Positions 7,601 through 8,411 of a DNA stretch of 8,411 nt are shown piece after piece. Within the stretch, counting starts at the first letter, position 1. Each line of letters starts with the position of its first letter. Origin of the DNA: DAOTTI01 sp034437795 (lineage in GTDB: Bacteria; Chloroflexota; UBA11872; UBA12225). Below the pieces are notes generated by a model that had not been told where the DNA came from, ran no database searches, and saw only the letters and a list, made by a program, of their open reading frames with translations. The stretch covers positions 1 through 8,411 of the forward strand of contig DAOTTI010000125.1 of NCBI GenBank assembly GCA_034437795.1, in the 5' to 3' direction. Both the position numbers and the translations under genes were made by a program.

Positions 7601-8411
7601 GGGGCAGTTGGCGACAATCGCCACCGGCTGGTCGGGCACCTGTGCCGGCATTACCGTCAGCAGCACCAATGGCTGGGACACCAACTTTGACAATCTGGTC
7701 CTGGACACCGTGCCCCCGGTGATCAGCGCCGTCCAGGCCACGTCGATCACACCGACCGGGGCCACCATCACCTGGAATACCGATGAGGGATCGACCAGCC
7801 AAGTGGAATACGGGACGACGACGGCCTACGGGGCGACGACGATCCTTGATCCAAGCCTCGTGACCAGCCATTCCCAGCAACTCACGGGGCTCACGCCGAG
7901 CACTACCTACCACTACCGCGTTAAGAGCAGGGACGCAGCCGGCAACCTGGCCACTTCGGCCGATTTCACCTTCACCACCTCTGGCACCCCGACGGCCACC
8001 TCAACGCCCACGCCAAGCCCAACTCCGACGCTCGTACCCACTGCCACGCCGACCAGCATCGCGAGTCCTACCCCCGGGGCGACCAGCACCTGGACCCAAA
8101 CGCCGGTCCCGGCAACGACGACCCCTACCCCCACACTGACCCCCGTCGCAACGGCGACCGCCGCGGTGAGCGCCACACCGACGGTAGTTGCGACGAACAC
8201 CACGACCCCGCCACCCACACTCACGGCCACCCCCGTGGGCACGGCGACGGGGACGCCCACGCCCACGGCGACGGTGGCGCCCACAGCGACGGCCACGGCG
8301 ACGGTGACGGCCACGGCCACGGCCACGGCCACGGCGCGGGCCTGTCCCTGCAGCCTGTGGGATGAGACCAGTCGCCCGGTGGAGGCATCCCATGGGGACA
8401 CGGGGGCCGTC
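4620..8411 (+). CDS. Secreted modular protein: N,N-dimethylformamidase-like domain, Ig, Fn3 repeats, PT linker, DUF4082 start (3' end outside window)
   Basis: One frame is open for 1264 codons from GTG 4620 to the window end, with no stop. Residues 1-57 form a long basic N-region and hydrophobic core (VSLALAIVFSSLLPVIG) with a likely cleavage after V-R-A57. Residues about 80-545 resemble the N,N-dimethylformamidase large (beta) subunit. Landmarks are RLGYYSGMG (125-133), TWQAYNDYGG (221-230), TGHDEYWS (306-313), FFSGNEVFW (332-340) and GYEWDVD (452-458). Characterised DMFase uses iron held by two Tyr and one Glu. Tyr 225, Tyr 311, Glu 337 and Glu 454 are candidates only. An Ig-like domain follows (567-661), then two copies of a VTFDDLSGQNQ beta-module (667-793, 900-1029), each with an Fn3-like module (about 798-894 and 1030-1120). 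A Thr/Pro/Ala linker (1121-1241) leads to CPCSLWDETS (from 1242), which looks like the start of DUF4082. Family homology is fairly sure. Amidase activity and substrate are unproven; many such exoproteins are uncharacterised. Confidence 0.88.
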   Translation, partial: MDLHSRRALWRALDGAGRMVRGGSGRRPAARVSLALAIVFSSLLPVIGPLNVLSVRAGGPCDPPITNPIACENSKPGNPASEWSISGAGDASIQGFATEISVNKGETVRFKIKTGATAYRLDIYRLGYYSGMGARKVATVRPSVPLPQNQPACLSDTSTGLVDCGNWAVSATWAVPSDATSGIYFAKLVREDGTPGSSHVFFVVRDDASRSDLLFQTADTTWQAYNDYGGNSLYISNGLPAGRAYKVSYNRPFLTASTKPESWVFNAEYPLVRWLEANGYNVSYTTGVDTDRRGNLIPNHKVFLSTGHDEYWSGQQRANVEAARDAGVHLAFFSGNEVFWKIRWESSIDGANTPYRTLVSYKETHADRVIDPADPPTWTGTWRDPRFSPPGDGGRPENALTGTLFMVNGPDYHALTVPAADGKMRFWRNTSVAALAPGQTATLTAGCNCLIGYEWDVDADNGVRPPGLIRLSSTTASVPQLLQDYGTIYAPGTATHSLTLYRHASGALVFGAGTVNWPMGLDGNSFVKPSTPDLNVQQATVNLFADMGVQPATLQPGLVVATASSDRTAPTSTITSPTPGSTVTSGTPVTISGTATDSGGGVVGAVEVSGDGGATWRPATGRETWSYTWTPGTVGQATILSRAVDDSGNIQTTATSITVNVQPAPTVTFDDLSGQNQVLNGQYPVNVIDWGTNAWFHSGPFGKFTTKSVTFNGSGHTSGTFSFLLPRVLASLDAYNGGTGSTTVSIECGGQPTKQATLAAGQLVTITTGWSGTCTNVTLTSTNGWNTNFDNITHYAGTPAETTPPVISGVQATAIMGTRATITWTTDEGADSQVEYGTTTAYGTSTNIEPTLTTSHAVHLNGLAPSTTYHYRAKSRDAAGNLAISPDFTFTTAAGDPLTVTFDDLSGQNQVLNGQYPAGIIDWGSNVWYHSAPFGLFTTKSVTFNGSGRTSGTLTFVGSPRLLLSLDAYNGGTGSTTISLSCTGQPTKQATLAAGQLATIATGWSGTCAGITVSSTNGWDTNFDNLVLDTVPPVISAVQATSITPTGATITWNTDEGSTSQVEYGTTTAYGATTILDPSLVTSHSQQLTGLTPSTTYHYRVKSRDAAGNLATSADFTFTTSGTPTATSTPTPSPTPTLVPTATPTSIASPTPGATSTWTQTPVPATTTPTPTLTPVATATAAVSATPTVVATNTTTPPPTLTATPVGTATGTPTPTATVAPTATATATVTATATATATARACPCSLWDETSRPVEASHGDTGAV
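6618..7979 (+). repeat. Tandem intragenic duplication, two copies of a ~230-residue two-domain unit
   Basis: Copy 1 spans 6618-7316 and copy 2 spans 7317-7979; both begin VTFDDLSGQNQVLNGQYP. The start-to-start period is 699 bp (233 codons). By eye the first modules share about three quarters or more of their residues, including the fully shared strings FTTKSVTFNGSG, SLDAYNGGTGSTT and GQPTKQATLAAGQL, and the Fn3-like modules slightly less. Copy 1 has a six-residue insertion in the joint between its modules, and copy 2 has one extra residue before PR.L.SLDAY. The first module is an all-beta, carbohydrate-binding-like sequence by appearance only; I cannot name its family. High identity over both domains argues for duplication as one unit. 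Confidence 0.85.
7980..8342 (+). repeat. Low-complexity Thr/Pro/Ala linker coding sequence
   Basis: About 120 codons encode an almost entirely Thr, Pro, Ala, Val and Ser stretch (SGTPTATSTPTPSPTPT and similar), with no charged residue until Arg just before Cys 1242. Such linkers separate modules of secreted proteins and are often O-glycosylated. The composition shifts from Pro-Thr in the first half to Thr-Ala near the end. The C-rich plus strand makes the opposite strand an open but meaningless Val/Ala/Gly frame. Confidence 0.85.
8289..8336 (+). repeat. Hexanucleotide tandem repeat (ACGGCC-type), eight units, in frame
   Basis: Eight consecutive six-base units of the form ACGGCC, ACGGCG or ACGGTG encode Thr-Ala (once Thr-Val) at the end of the linker. 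Four adjacent units (8307-8330) are identical. Unit length is a multiple of three, so copy-number change would lengthen or shorten the linker without breaking the frame. Confidence 0.85.
8343..8411 (+). other. N-terminal edge of a probable DUF4082 domain (partial)
   Basis: After the linker the composition switches abruptly to a folded-domain sequence starting CPCSLWDETSRPVEAS and ending HGDTGAV at the window edge. The pattern of a Ser-(Leu/Ile)-Trp core, then a polar stretch, then D-T/S-x-x-V is how DUF4082 domains usually begin. These domains occur in secreted actinobacterial and Chloroflexota proteins, including ones with dimethylformamidase-like domains. Only 23 residues are visible, so this is recognition from memory of the family pattern and not a full match. 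Confidence 0.55.

Noticed and set aside
8289..8336. CRISPR-like or other spaced repeat array
   Set aside because: The units are contiguous hexamers without spacers and are in frame in a coding sequence.
7913..8401. Long minus-strand frame opposite the linker (Val/Ala/Gly repeats)
   Set aside because: It is the antisense image of the Thr/Pro/Ala linker. Its low complexity is forced by the plus-strand codons, and the plus frame continues a well-supported protein.

Overview
The window is GC-rich and densely coding. It looks like an accessory, cell-surface region of a free-living bacterium. The best guess is a Chloroflexota (Thermomicrobia-like) or actinobacterial genome. Three things point that way: long Pro/Thr/Ala-rich linkers of the (P/A)T type, Fn3-like modules of the style PPVIS..ATITW..DE...VEYG, and a DUF4082-type start joined to an N,N-dimethylformamidase-like domain. 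Taxonomy is inference; there is no rRNA or other marker here.

Layout, left to right. (1) 2-586, plus strand: the C-terminal half of UDP-galactopyranose mutase (glf), cut by the window edge. (2) 614-3053, minus strand: a two-gene unit transcribed towards glf. An MFS transporter (1758-3053) comes first, and a membrane-anchored TolB/WD40-like beta-propeller protein (614-1780) starts inside its 3' end. (3) 3054-3426: a divergent intergenic region of about 370 bp. It holds a frame-broken signal-peptide-like remnant and a short direct repeat that could be an operator. (4) 3427-4599, plus strand: a GT-B (GT4 family) glycosyltransferase. (5) 4620-8411, plus strand: a very large secreted modular protein that runs off the right edge without a stop. 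This gene gives the longest open frame in the window.

The large protein reads, in order: signal peptide; N,N-dimethylformamidase large-subunit-like domain; bacterial Ig-like domain; two tandem copies of a 'VTFDDLSGQNQ' beta-module plus Fn3-like module (233-residue period); a linker of about 120 residues rich in Thr, Pro and Ala; and the first residues of what looks like a DUF4082 domain. It follows the glycosyltransferase by 20 bp with a well-placed AAGGAG ribosome binding site, so the two are probably co-transcribed.

Working together (inference): glf supplies UDP-galactofuranose, and the GT4 enzyme adds a sugar to a surface glycan or to a secreted protein. The large exoprotein is exported and displayed or released. 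The MFS/propeller pair is an independent divergent unit of unknown substrate. I see no CRISPR array, tRNA, rRNA, transposase or phage gene. Nothing here is clearly a new defence or mobile system. The modular exoprotein and the noncoding block ahead of the glycosyltransferase deserve the closest second look.
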